Origin: Candidatus Peregrinibacteria bacterium CG_4_9_14_0_2_um_filter_53_11
GTDB lineage: Bacteria; Patescibacteriota; Gracilibacteria; UBA1369; UM-FILTER-53-11
Length of the DNA: 44,838 bases
Assembly: GCA_002788775.1 (NCBI GenBank)
Contig: PFRX01000030.1
Span: forward strand, 1-44,838
Direction: 5' to 3'
This document shows, piece by piece, positions 26,169-34,086 of the stretch. A program made the position numbers and the translations under genes. Numbering within the stretch: the stretch's first letter is position 1; each line of letters begins with the position of its first letter. Below the pieces are notes generated by a model. The model had not been told where the DNA came from, searched no databases, and saw nothing but the letters and a program-made list of their open reading frames with translations.

Positions 26169-27234
26169 AGAGGCGGCGGCCCGCAAGCACCTCGAAATTG
26201 ACTGCGCCTACATTGGGAGCAACAAGCCTGCCGAGCGCCGGCTCGTGGAGCGTGAGGCGGATATACCTTTCTACGAGATCTCTACGGGGAAGCTTCGCCG
26301 GTACCTCTCTCTCGAAAACTTTTTTGATTTCTTTAGAGTTTTCCGCGGGACGATACAGGCCTGGAGGCTCCTGGGAAAGCTCAGGCCTCACCTTGTCTTC
26401 TCAAAAGGCGGCTATGTGAGTCTGCCCGTAGTCTTGGCCGCTCACTTTAGGCATATCCCCATTTGGATACACGAGGCGGATCTGAGCCTTGGCTTGGGCA
26501 CGCGCATCGCCTCACGTCTCGCCGACCGCATCTTTCTCTCATTTGAAGAGACGCGGCGTGCATTTGATGAGGATGATGAGCGGCTCATGGTTGTGGGGAA
26601 TCCCATCCGAACCTCGGTACTTCGGGGCAATAAAGCCCGAGGATACGCACTAACGGGGCTCCGCCGCGACCGGCCGGCCATCTTATTTATGGGAGGTTCC
26701 TTAGGATCTCAAGCTCTCAATGATCTTCTGATGGCCATCGCGCAGCGCCTTGTAGACCGTGGAGTTCAGCTCGTCCACATTACCGGCGCTCAAGAAGTTG
26801 AGCCCGCCTCTTCTGAGCTCGAGGCCGGAGGCTATCGCCGTTACGCCTTTCTTGGACCGGAGCTCGCTGACGCCTATGCGATCAGTGACCTTGTAGTTAG
26901 CCGCGCGGGGAGTGGCAGCCTTTTTGAGCTCCTCGCCCTCAATAAGCCGATGGTCTTGATCCCACTGCCGCTCAGTGCCAGCCGGGGCGATCAGATCGAA
27001 AATGCGTATATTTTTGAGAAGAACGGTTGGGCAATAACTCTGGACCAAGACAAGCTCACCGCCGACGAGCTCTTTATGACACTTGCAGGTTTGATGGAAG
27101 ATCGAAGCCGCTCCGCCTCGATGATCTCACGTCAGAAAAAAGCACGAGGTCTGGATGCCGCCGAGGAAGTCGCTTCTCAGCTCGTCGCCTTCGCCTCCAC
27201 CTTCTCAGGAGAGCGTCCGGCTGCCGGAAGATAG
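26095..27234 (+). CDS. murG: UDP-GlcNAc:undecaprenyl-PP-MurNAc-pentapeptide GlcNAc transferase
   Basis: Makes lipid II from lipid I on the cytoplasmic membrane face. The product has 379 residues, slightly longer than usual. The GT-B N-terminal motif TGGGTGGHVLPN (6-17) is present, as are the second glycine loop (MGGSLGSQALN), the acceptor-side HEAD (in place of HEQN) with GLGTRIASR, and the donor-site stretch VSRAGSGSLFELLALNKPMV followed by QIENA. The gene starts 74 nt inside ftsW, a long overlap suggesting coupled translation, and its 3' end overlaps the convergent O-antigen-ligase-like gene by 58 nt. Confidence 0.94.
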   Translation: MRLVFTGGGTGGHVLPNVAIIQQLKEAAARKHLEIDCAYIGSNKPAERRLVEREADIPFYEISTGKLRRYLSLENFFDFFRVFRGTIQAWRLLGKLRPHLVFSKGGYVSLPVVLAAHFRHIPIWIHEADLSLGLGTRIASRLADRIFLSFEETRRAFDEDDERLMVVGNPIRTSVLRGNKARGYALTGLRRDRPAILFMGGSLGSQALNDLLMAIAQRLVDRGVQLVHITGAQEVEPASSELEAGGYRRYAFLGPELADAYAISDLVVSRAGSGSLFELLALNKPMVLIPLPLSASRGDQIENAYIFEKNGWAITLDQDKLTADELFMTLAGLMEDRSRSASMISRQKKARGLDAAEEVASQLVAFASTFSGERPAAGR

Positions 27235-28532
27235 AAGCCGATAAGCAGGATGAGGAGGAAGATGCTCGCAACCTCCTCGAATGAGTGAGTGAAGAGGCCG
27301 GCCACCAAGATCCCCACCAGACTCAGTGCCAAGCCACGCTCCGCCCAGGAGTTTTTTTTCAGCAGCTTGGCCAGGATGAGTCCTATAATAGTAAGGAAGA
27401 GGAGCAGCCCGATAGGGCCAAACTCCAAGGCGATTTGCAGGAACCAGTTCTCCGTCAAAAATGGTTCAAAGCGGATCGAGGCCGCTCCGACCGTTCCCAG
27501 CCCCAGCCCCCAAGGATGTTCGCTCAGCTTGGCGACTCCCTCTTGAAGATACGTTAGATGTGCGCTGGTTGAGCTGGTGCGGGTGAAAATACTCTTGAGT
27601 ACGTTATTATGCTGCTGGGTGTCCCTGAGCTCGTAGGCCAAGAATCCGCCGAGAGCTACAAGAAGGGTCAGGCCGGCAATGACTGCCTTGCCCCTCCGTC
27701 TACAGTTAAAGAGAGCCCAGAGGCCGAGCATCGTGGCCAGCCCGAGCCAGATTGAGCGTGAGTAGGTGAGGGCGATGCTCACGAGGGCGAGAGTGAGTAG
27801 GAGCGGCTCCCCGATCTTTGCCGTGAGCTCTTCTCCACGCTGAGTCTGTTGACTGGCCTCCGCCTTGTTAAGCCGCCTCTCCCTCCAAACCAAGGTCAGC
27901 CCGATTATAACAAGAAGGTAGCTCCCATAGCGTGTGGGGCCGCCAAAAGTCGCAATGGCACGGCAGACGGCGGGCGTGTGCTCAAGTTGCTGGCAGGCCG
28001 TCAGGGGCCGGTTCGCCTCAAAGGCCTCCTGCTCCTGAGAGTATCCCACCTTGGTTAACAGGTCTCGTGGGAGGACCGTCGCCTGCAGCAGGCCAAAGGT
28101 CATAACCGCAAGCGCTCCCCACAGTGCCGTCTTGATTGTGAGCGATTTCTCTCTCTCACTCCACGGGACGTGACGTATCAGCAGCAGTAGGAGGAAGGGG
28201 AGTACGTCCAGGCGGAAGCCGAAGAGCCATTGGATTGGTGTCTCACGCTGAATGATGAGCCAGATGAGGCTGAGCCCCAGGTAGCCTAGGATCGCTCGAT
28301 CGAGCCAGTCGGTTTTTATGGCTATGCCGGGGCGGAGGCGGTAGAGTATCTCGATGCTCAGGATGCCCACCAGCGCAAGCATCAGTATCTCTTTCCAGCT
28401 CACACTAAGAGTGAGTCCCGTTCCGGCGGGTACAATCGAGCTGAGCCAGGTAACTCCGAAAGCGTGGAAGGGCAGGAGCGCTGTCAGGATTAGGATGAGC
28501 GTTAGGCGTGTCATTCTGAGCATACTGATCAT
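27177..28532 (-). CDS. O-antigen ligase/polymerase-like (Wzy/WaaL) membrane protein
   Basis: A polytopic protein (about 451 residues from ATG 28532; ATG 28523, ATG 28514 and GTG 28565 are alternatives) with ten or more membrane segments. The Wzy_C/O-antigen-ligase signature is visible: TYSRSIWLGL near residue 260, then a periplasmic stretch with HLTYLQEGVAKLSEHPWGLG, and ENWFLQIALEFGPIGLLLFL. The family joins or polymerises undecaprenyl-linked glycans outside the membrane. Together with the glycosyltransferase and nucleotidyltransferase at 39642-41787 it implies a surface polysaccharide, possibly the polymer bound by the SLH proteins. Acceptor and glycan cannot be deduced. Confidence 0.8.
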   Translation of the reverse strand: MISMLRMTRLTLILILTALLPFHAFGVTWLSSIVPAGTGLTLSVSWKEILMLALVGILSIEILYRLRPGIAIKTDWLDRAILGYLGLSLIWLIIQRETPIQWLFGFRLDVLPFLLLLLIRHVPWSEREKSLTIKTALWGALAVMTFGLLQATVLPRDLLTKVGYSQEQEAFEANRPLTACQQLEHTPAVCRAIATFGGPTRYGSYLLVIIGLTLVWRERRLNKAEASQQTQRGEELTAKIGEPLLLTLALVSIALTYSRSIWLGLATMLGLWALFNCRRRGKAVIAGLTLLVALGGFLAYELRDTQQHNNVLKSIFTRTSSTSAHLTYLQEGVAKLSEHPWGLGLGTVGAASIRFEPFLTENWFLQIALEFGPIGLLLFLTIIGLILAKLLKKNSWAERGLALSLVGILVAGLFTHSFEEVASIFLLILLIGFYLPAAGRSPEKVEAKATS

Positions 28533-28675
28533 GTGCTGATAATAGCTCAACTCCTCTTCCACCAAAAGCTACCCACCGCCGACCAGCCGATCTCGCCTCC
28601 TCAGCTGACTTTCCGGCAGCCCGTGGCTCCTCCGACCTTTGACTTTTTACTTCCGGCCTCTCATCATGGTCCTAT

Positions 28676-29218
28676 ATGAGCTACCTCGTTACACTGCTGA
28701 TTCTCGTTCTCTTCCTCCTCGCCCTCAGCTACGGCATCGCACGTCATCGGTGGCAGCTCGTGGAGGCTGCACGAGCTCATCTGGACCGCTCACTCTGGCT
28801 TAGGCGTGGGCTCATACCTCTTCTTGTTGAGCTCACCTCCCGCGATCAACTCACCTCCAACGCGGAGGCGGATTCGGCGCGCAAGGCTCTGATTCTCGCT
28901 CGTGCTGAGCTCCAGGAAAACCCCTTTTCCCTTCCCGAAGTGCTCAAAAAGGAGGAGTCTACGGCCTCTCTGGCTCATCGCCTCCTGGAAGTCGCCGCAC
29001 GCTCGGCAGAACTCGCGGGCGATGCTCGTTTTTTGGCTTTAAGAAAGGAAATTAGTGAGCATGACTCGGCTGTTTCGTCAGCCCTGAAGGCTCTTCGCGA
29101 AGCCTATAGGCAGCTGAGCCCTGCCACTACGAATCCGCTCTTGAATATGTGGCGTTTTGCCTTTGTTGAAGCCAAAAACGCCGATTTGGAGAAACTGGGC
29201 TTCGACCATAGAACGTAA
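28676..29218 (+). CDS. LemA-family membrane-anchored protein
   Basis: 180 residues with one N-terminal membrane segment (3-22) and a long helical domain. The LemA pattern is seen in ARAHLDRSLWLRRGLIPLLVEL (family: a run of residues ending in R-x-x-L-I-P-x-L-V), a central helical pair, and the terminal NPLLNMWRF element resembling the family's NxPxxxxxxxF. It is shorter and more divergent than typical LemA. Function of the family is not settled; it is associated with membrane proteostasis and envelope stress. ATG 28676 has no Shine-Dalgarno. It stands alone, with a 231-nt gap before the M23 gene. Confidence 0.65.
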   Translation: MSYLVTLLILVLFLLALSYGIARHRWQLVEAARAHLDRSLWLRRGLIPLLVELTSRDQLTSNAEADSARKALILARAELQENPFSLPEVLKKEESTASLAHRLLEVAARSAELAGDARFLALRKEISEHDSAVSSALKALREAYRQLSPATTNPLLNMWRFAFVEAKNADLEKLGFDHRT

Positions 29219-29298
29219 ACGGCGCAACTAACCGGGGGTTGACAAATAAGGGAGTACATCCGAGCGCTCTAACCTGTTAAAGTCCGCTGGCTAATCTG

Positions 29299-29327
29299 TT
29301 GACCTGTTTTAGTATATAAGGTAACAT
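29299..29327 (+). promoter_or_regulatory. Promoter upstream of the M23-yidD-purH cluster
   Basis: TTGACC (29299-29304), 17 nt, TAACAT (29322-29327). The leader would be about 115 nt long, unusually long for this window. I looked for a c-di-AMP (ydaO) riboswitch, common before wall-hydrolase genes, and did not find its conserved blocks. Confidence 0.5.
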
Positions 29328-29449
29328 TCGGGCTTATGGTCAAATAGTGGTGCTTGCGATTATTGCCAAATACCATAAAATTGTTTTGATATTTACTAAA
29401 TCGCCCGTTTCCACCTGGGACGGCGGACTTATCCCTCATAAAACAACTC

Positions 29450-30703
29450 ATGGTTCCAAAAGACCATCTTCCCCAAACCCCTCGCGGCCCTCAGCGCGGC
29501 GGGCTCAAGAACTTCCTTAAATCACTTCTTCTCGTCAGTGTCTCCGGTTTACGTTCCATGCAGCGACTCTTCCGTCGTTTCCGACGTAATGCCTTTAAGC
29601 GTGGTCGGACAAGCTCACTCACAGTAAAAAGTACGGTCGTTGTTCGCGATCCATTTTCGAAACTGGTACGCCAGGCCCTCGCTCTCGGTCTGGCTCTTTT
29701 AATTATTACGGCTCTTCCACCGGCAAACATTCTCGAGACCGGTTTCACAGCCGACTACTTCCCTGAGACCGACTTTCTCGATGAAGGTGTAGAGCAGACC
29801 GAGCTTCCTTCCTTTATTATGAATGAGGAGGGATTCGTACTGAAGACCTCGCCTGCCAGTGAAGAGGTTAGTCGTATCGGTTTCAGCGACACCTTGATCC
29901 ATACCGTTGCCCCCGGAGACACGCTCTCTCAGATTGCCTCACTCTACAATATTAGTATCCGGACTCTTCTGTGGGAGAATAATATATCCGAGACCGCTTC
30001 TCTCCGGATCGGTACCAAACTGACCATACCTCCGGTTGACGGTATTACTCATAGCACCGGCAAGAAAGATACACTCGGCTCCATCGCGAAGGATTACGGT
30101 GTTGAGGAGTCACTCATCCGTGAGCATAACAATCTTGAGGGAGATCTTATTGTAGAAGGTAAGAAACTCTTCATCCCGGGTGGAAAAAAGAAAGCACCTC
30201 CAGCTCCTGTCATTGCACGTACACCCGTACGAACCGATTCGAGCGGTCGTGTTATCGCGAAAACTCAGACGGCCAAAGCGGTTCTCTCACCAGAGTCGGC
30301 CTGTGCCAAGTTCCAGTTCCCAACAGTTGGTAAGATTACTCAGGGATTCCACGCGGGGCACTATGCCAATGACATCGGCAATCAGGCAAAACCTGACGTT
30401 AACGCAGCCTGTGGAGGTACTGTCGTAAAGATCGTTACCGGATGTCCTGCACGCAACGTACGTCTTGATCGCAGCTGTGGAGGTGGTTATGGTAACCACG
30501 TCGTTATCGATCATGGTGGCAAGACTCAGACTCTCTACGCGCATCTTGATACGGTTTACGTAGCGGGAGGCCAGCAGGTCGGCATCGGAGAGCCCATCGG
30601 TAGGATGGGGAACTCGGGACGCGCCTATGGTGCAACCGGTATTCACCTCCACTTTGAGGTCTCCGTAAACGGTCAGAAGCGCAATCCGGCTCAGTACTTC
30701 TAA
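29450..30703 (+). CDS. Membrane-anchored M23 metallopeptidase with two LysM domains
   Basis: A wall hydrolase of 417 residues cleaving peptidoglycan cross-links. The order is: an unusually long Arg/Lys-rich cytoplasmic N-terminus (1-70), a membrane segment (about 72-95), a linker, LysM 1 (about 150-195, HTVAPGDTLSQIASLYNIS), a degenerate LysM 2 (about 200-245), a Lys/Pro-rich linker, and the lysostaphin-type M23 domain (290-417). Zinc ligands are H304 and D308 (HYAND) and H401 of HLH; H365 (YAHLD) and H399 complete the active site. LysM binds glycan strands. yidD follows after 6 nt and purH 14 nt later, so they probably share a transcript. The peptidase is probably active. Confidence 0.92.
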   Translation: MVPKDHLPQTPRGPQRGGLKNFLKSLLLVSVSGLRSMQRLFRRFRRNAFKRGRTSSLTVKSTVVVRDPFSKLVRQALALGLALLIITALPPANILETGFTADYFPETDFLDEGVEQTELPSFIMNEEGFVLKTSPASEEVSRIGFSDTLIHTVAPGDTLSQIASLYNISIRTLLWENNISETASLRIGTKLTIPPVDGITHSTGKKDTLGSIAKDYGVEESLIREHNNLEGDLIVEGKKLFIPGGKKKAPPAPVIARTPVRTDSSGRVIAKTQTAKAVLSPESACAKFQFPTVGKITQGFHAGHYANDIGNQAKPDVNAACGGTVVKIVTGCPARNVRLDRSCGGGYGNHVVIDHGGKTQTLYAHLDTVYVAGGQQVGIGEPIGRMGNSGRAYGATGIHLHFEVSVNGQKRNPAQYF

Positions 30704-30709
30704 AGCAGT

Positions 30710-30964
30710 ATGTATCGAAGACTTATGCGTGCTTTTCGCGCGCCCTTCATCTTTCTCATCGTGATCTATCAGAAGACGCTCTCTCCGGATCATGGCTTTA
30801 TGAAGGCGCTCTTTCCGGGGGGATACTGCAAGTTCACGCCCACATGTTCGGAATACACAAAAATGGCCATCCAAAAAAAGGGCGTTTTTATTGGCATTCC
30901 AAAGGGTTTTTGGCGTATTCTACGGTGCAACCCTCTCAATAAAGGTGGCATAGATCTTCCTTAA
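30710..30964 (+). CDS. yidD: Membrane protein insertion efficiency factor YidD
   Basis: An 84-residue protein carrying the YidD signature: IYQKTLSPDHG, then CKFTPTCSEYTKMAIQKKG, and RILRCNPLNKGGIDLP. It assists YidC in membrane insertion and usually lies in the rnpA-yidC region. Here it sits between an M23 peptidase and purH, 6 nt after the former, an atypical place. Confidence 0.95.
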   Translation: MYRRLMRAFRAPFIFLIVIYQKTLSPDHGFMKALFPGGYCKFTPTCSEYTKMAIQKKGVFIGIPKGFWRILRCNPLNKGGIDLP

Positions 30965-30978
30965 AACTCACTCTCATC

Positions 30979-32529
30979 ATGTCTACAACAGCACTTATAT
31001 CCGTTAGTGATAAGATCGGTATACTCGACTTCGCTCGCTTCCTCACCGAGCACGACGTTAGGATACTCTCCTCGGGAGGTACCGCCAGGGCTCTTCAGGA
31101 GGCCGGTATAGCTGTTACAGAGGTTTCTGAGTATACGGGCTCCCCCGAGATGATGGGAGGCCGCGTGAAGACGCTGCACCCCAAAATTCATGGGGGAATC
31201 CTAGCTCGCCGAGATAACCCGGACGATATGCGCGAGGCCCAGGAAAATGGAATTGGACTTATCGACATGGTGATCGTTAATCTCTATCCTTTTCAGGAGA
31301 CGATTGCGCGCGAAGGTGTTGCCTTTGAAGAGGCGATTGAGCAGATCGATATCGGTGGCCCCACGCTGATCCGTTCAGCCGCCAAAAATCACTCGAGTGT
31401 AGCGGTTATAACCAGTCCTCAGCAGTATGAGACCATAATGCGGGAGATGGAAGGAAAGACTTCCGTAAGCCCTGAAACCCGTCGTAATCTTGCTCTCGCG
31501 GCCTTTGAGCACACCGCCCACTATGACGAGGCCATTAGCCAGTGGCTTCGGGCAGAGCTTGGCAAGCCCGAACTGCTCGACCTACACTATGAGAAAGTGA
31601 GCAGCCTTCGTTACGGGGAAAATCCACATCAGAAGGCGGCCTTCTTCCGCAATCCCGAAAATCATGACTCGAATGTCACCAACGCCAAGGTCTTACACGG
31701 CAAAGAGCTCTCATTTAACAACCTTGTGGATGCAAATTCCGCCCTGGAGCTTGTTAAGGAGTTCATTCCGCCGGCAGTCGTCTTTATGAAGCACAACAAC
31801 CCTTGTGGTGTGGCACAGGCTCCCACGATCGAGGCCGCTTTTGAGAACAGTTTTATGGTCGACATGCAGTCGGCTTTTGGCTCCGTTGTGGCCCTCAACC
31901 GACCTCTCACCCGAAAAATTGCCGAATACATCAATGAGCAGAAGATTTTTATCGAGGTTATTATCTGTCCGCGTTTTGAGCCGGATGCTCTGGAACTCTT
32001 ACTTAAGAGGAAAAACCTTCGTCTTCTTGAGACGGGTGAGCTCTCTCTTGACCGTGATCGACGTGATATTAAGAAGATTGCCGGAGGAATTTTGGTCCAG
32101 TCGGCCAACACCTATACCGTCACTGAGGCAGACTTGAAGGTGGTCAGTAAGAAGGTGCCGACAGAGCAGGAGATTCGCGCCATGCTCTTTGCCAATATCG
32201 TCTGCAAGCATGTTATGAGCAACGCAGTCGTCTTTGCCAAGGCGGCGGACGGGGAGGAGTGCACGGTAACCGGTGTGGGTGCAGGACAGATGTCGCGCGT
32301 CGATGCGGTCTGGATCGCCGCACACAAAGGCGGAAAGAATATTCCCGGATCAGTTATGGCCTCAGATGCCTTCTTCCCATTTTCGGATGGAGTTGAAGAA
32401 GCCGCAAAAGCCGGAGCAACGGCAATTATCTCTCCCGGAGGTTCGATCCGCGACGATGAGGTCATAGAGACAGCCGATCGGCTGGGCCTAGCCATGGTCT
32501 TCAGCGGAATCCGCCTCTTCAGGCACTAG
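30979..32529 (+). CDS. purH: Bifunctional AICAR formyltransferase/IMP cyclohydrolase
   Basis: Catalyses the last two steps of purine synthesis: transfer of a formyl group from 10-formyl-THF to AICAR, then ring closure to IMP. The 516-residue protein is full length. The N-terminal IMP cyclohydrolase (MGS-like) domain shows SVSDKIGILDFARFL, SSGGTAR and GGRVKTLHPKIHGGILARRD. The C-terminal transformylase domain shows SLRYGENPHQKAAF and KHNNPCG with K271 and H272 at the catalytic position. No truncation is seen, so the folate route appears intact even though two PurP homologues lie 4 kb away. The gene starts 14 nt after yidD and converges on the gene at 32539. Confidence 0.97.
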   Translation: MSTTALISVSDKIGILDFARFLTEHDVRILSSGGTARALQEAGIAVTEVSEYTGSPEMMGGRVKTLHPKIHGGILARRDNPDDMREAQENGIGLIDMVIVNLYPFQETIAREGVAFEEAIEQIDIGGPTLIRSAAKNHSSVAVITSPQQYETIMREMEGKTSVSPETRRNLALAAFEHTAHYDEAISQWLRAELGKPELLDLHYEKVSSLRYGENPHQKAAFFRNPENHDSNVTNAKVLHGKELSFNNLVDANSALELVKEFIPPAVVFMKHNNPCGVAQAPTIEAAFENSFMVDMQSAFGSVVALNRPLTRKIAEYINEQKIFIEVIICPRFEPDALELLLKRKNLRLLETGELSLDRDRRDIKKIAGGILVQSANTYTVTEADLKVVSKKVPTEQEIRAMLFANIVCKHVMSNAVVFAKAADGEECTVTGVGAGQMSRVDAVWIAAHKGGKNIPGSVMASDAFFPFSDGVEEAAKAGATAIISPGGSIRDDEVIETADRLGLAMVFSGIRLFRH

Positions 32530-32538
32530 TATGGGCCG

Positions 32539-33057
32539 CTACTTTGCTTCGCTCATAGCCTCTTCGGCCTCCTCTGGGGCTGACTCGGTCATAGACTCGA
32601 TGAGCTTTTTCTTGGCCTCGATGCCCTTGGCTACGAGTGAGTCGGCGCCTACGTTTTCCCAGTAAAGAATGTGCTCGGGGTTGAGGTAGAGGGTGTCTGT
32701 TGGCTGATGGATCTCCTCTTCTCCGCGCTTCGTGACCGTGAACTTGCGCTCGCCACCGTTAAGAAGGATGCCGTTCTGGTCGACCTCTTGTGCCTGTGGC
32801 TGTAGGTAGTAGACCTCGGTGAGGTAGGGATGGCGGCCGTCTTTTATATGAAGTTTGCCGAAGAAGGCCTGATCGTTATCCAGAAGAACTACCTGGTAGA
32901 GGTCTTTTTCCGGCTGCACCTGGGTGGAGCGGTATCTAAACTGCTTCTTGGCGATACCGGCAACAATCAAAACAACAACTCCCACAACGAGGAGGCCCCA
33001 AAGTAGGCGGTTATTTTTGCTTCCGTGATGCATGTGTGTAGCGTTCATCTCATCCAT
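32539..33057 (-). CDS. Membrane-anchored conserved protein (172 aa)
   Basis: Has a short cytoplasmic N-terminus with Met/His residues, one membrane segment (about 18-38), an extracytoplasmic domain with YQVVLLDNDQAFFGKLHIKD and LTEVYYLQPQ, then IHQPTDTLYLNPEHILYWENV, and an acidic helical C-terminus (EEAEEAMSEAK). I have the impression this domain recurs in candidate-phyla genomes with N-x-Q-x-Y-F-G-K-L and N-x-x-H-I-L motifs, but I know of no assigned function. It lies 9 nt from purH in convergent orientation. Confidence 0.75.
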   Translation of the reverse strand: MDEMNATHMHHGSKNNRLLWGLLVVGVVVLIVAGIAKKQFRYRSTQVQPEKDLYQVVLLDNDQAFFGKLHIKDGRHPYLTEVYYLQPQAQEVDQNGILLNGGERKFTVTKRGEEEIHQPTDTLYLNPEHILYWENVGADSLVAKGIEAKKKLIESMTESAPEEAEEAMSEAK

Positions 33058-33119
33058 GGGGAAAAAATTACGTATAAAAATTCTTTCTCGAGTTTAGCTT
33101 CTCAGCTGGGGGATGTCTA

Positions 33120-33884
33120 TTACTCCGCTGTGGAAGGAGAGGATTCTGCGGGTGGCAAGACCTCTTCGGTGCTCGTCTGTGCCTCTTGATTGAGTATCTC
33201 GAGCTCTTGTTGTGCTGTCAGTGGAAGGATCTCGAAGCTCTGGTAGAAGAGGTCGAAGTCCTTATCCGGGATCGCCCCATTCGTCACGATGTAGAGTTTG
33301 CCGTAGGCTTGGAAGAAAAGCTGTACATGTTCCCAGTTAGGATTGTCGAGGGTGCGTACGGTGACCTTGAGGGCATCGTGATCGTTGATGATCAGCCGCT
33401 CGCGCATGACTGTTTTGCTTTTAAGGTCTGCCCCCATCTTGTCTATCTGTTCCTCGAGGGTTGTGGGTTCGTCGTCCAGAACAATTACGGCCCACTGAAC
33501 GTTGTTGCCTTCCATTGAAGGTGGCTGGAAGCCACTCAGGTAGTCAAAAAATCGAATCGCCCTCCACTGGCTGGGGTACCCTACTTGAAAGGCGAAGGTT
33601 CGGTTGAGGTGGCGCTTCCAGGCCTCAGCTCCTTGGGGGTGGTTTAGGTAGCCCAGGGTCTTGTCCAGAACTGCTGCAAGTTGGGCTCGATTGACGGGGA
33701 GGTCTGGGCGGAAGGTCTGGTCCGGGAAGCCCTGCATCAGGCCCTTTTCCTGCACTGAACTGACGGCGGGAGCAAACCACTCAGTAGGGGAGACGTCGGG
33801 GAATATCTGCGTCGTCGCCAGCCCGATAGTGGGAAGAAGCAGCGAGAGTGCGATCAGCCCGGTGAGCTTCGGCGTAAGTTTCAT
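33120..33884 (-). CDS. Secreted protein with one SLH domain and a PsbP-like domain (254 aa)
   Basis: A signal peptide (1-23) is followed by one SLH repeat (about 27-75: FPDVSPTEWFAPAVSSVQEK, then QTFRPDLPVNRAQLAAVL). Next comes a domain of about 130 residues starting NRTFAFQVGYPSQWRA, the opening typical of PsbP-like or Mog1-like beta folds. The last 30 residues are Glu/Ser/Pro-rich. The single SLH suggests binding to the same wall polymer as the giant protein, perhaps as a trimer, since three SLH units are usually needed. A TATAAT box lies 6 nt before the ATG. The strand matches its neighbour at 32539 but the gap holds a separate start region. Confidence 0.82.
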   Translation of the reverse strand: MKLTPKLTGLIALSLLLPTIGLATTQIFPDVSPTEWFAPAVSSVQEKGLMQGFPDQTFRPDLPVNRAQLAAVLDKTLGYLNHPQGAEAWKRHLNRTFAFQVGYPSQWRAIRFFDYLSGFQPPSMEGNNVQWAVIVLDDEPTTLEEQIDKMGADLKSKTVMRERLIINDHDALKVTVRTLDNPNWEHVQLFFQAYGKLYIVTNGAIPDKDFDLFYQSFEILPLTAQQELEILNQEAQTSTEEVLPPAESSPSTAE

Positions 33885-33890
33885 ACCGCC

Positions 33891-33896
33891 ATTATA
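33891..33896 (-). promoter_or_regulatory. -10 box of the small SLH gene
   Basis: A perfect TATAAT on the minus strand ends 6 nt before the ATG at 33884, implying a leaderless mRNA. No good -35 is seen at 17 nt; TTGTTC at 33916-33911 is 14 nt away. Any upstream activation region is interrupted by the repeat element copy B. Confidence 0.45.
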
Positions 33897-33914
33897 AGGG
33901 AAACCCGCTTGAAC

Positions 33915-34017
33915 AAAAAGGCCCCCGCGAGCGCACGGCGCGAGCGCGAAGCGGAGTGAGCAATCCGGCTTTGCCGGTTGCGAACGGAAGCGGAGCTTAT
34001 AAAAAAAGGCCCCCGCG
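33915..34017 (-). repeat. Dispersed palindromic element, copy B (short form), bracketed by a direct repeat of a terminator arm
   Basis: The element proper is 33930-34002 and matches copies A and C in reverse orientation, including CCGGC-TTT-GCCGG and the GAGCGCACGG end. It is bracketed by perfect 15-bp direct repeats, AAAAAGGCCCCCGCG, at 33915-33929 and 34003-34017. The right-hand copy is the left arm of the terminator at 34004-34035. This looks like an insertion that duplicated its target, or an element that carries a terminator arm with it. Confidence 0.8.
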
Positions 34018-34035
34018 GTTAGGCGGGGGCCTTTT
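34004..34035 (-). terminator. Strong intrinsic terminator of the Gly-rich protein gene
   Basis: GGCCCCCGC and GCGGGGGCC form a 9-bp stem, extended by four A-T pairs to 13 bp, with a GGTTAG loop (34017-34022). Read on the minus strand it ends in a run of seven T, 52 nt after the stop of the Gly-rich gene. The A and T tracts on both sides could make it work in both directions. Confidence 0.9.
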
Positions 34036-34086
34036 CGAATTAATCAAGTATGAAGATCTGCATGAGCGCTAGGAGAGTCCTAAGGA

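Noticed and set aside
29219-29449. c-di-AMP (ydaO) riboswitch before the M23 gene
   Set aside because: Expected by context, but the conserved sequence blocks of that riboswitch are not present; only a promoter was found.
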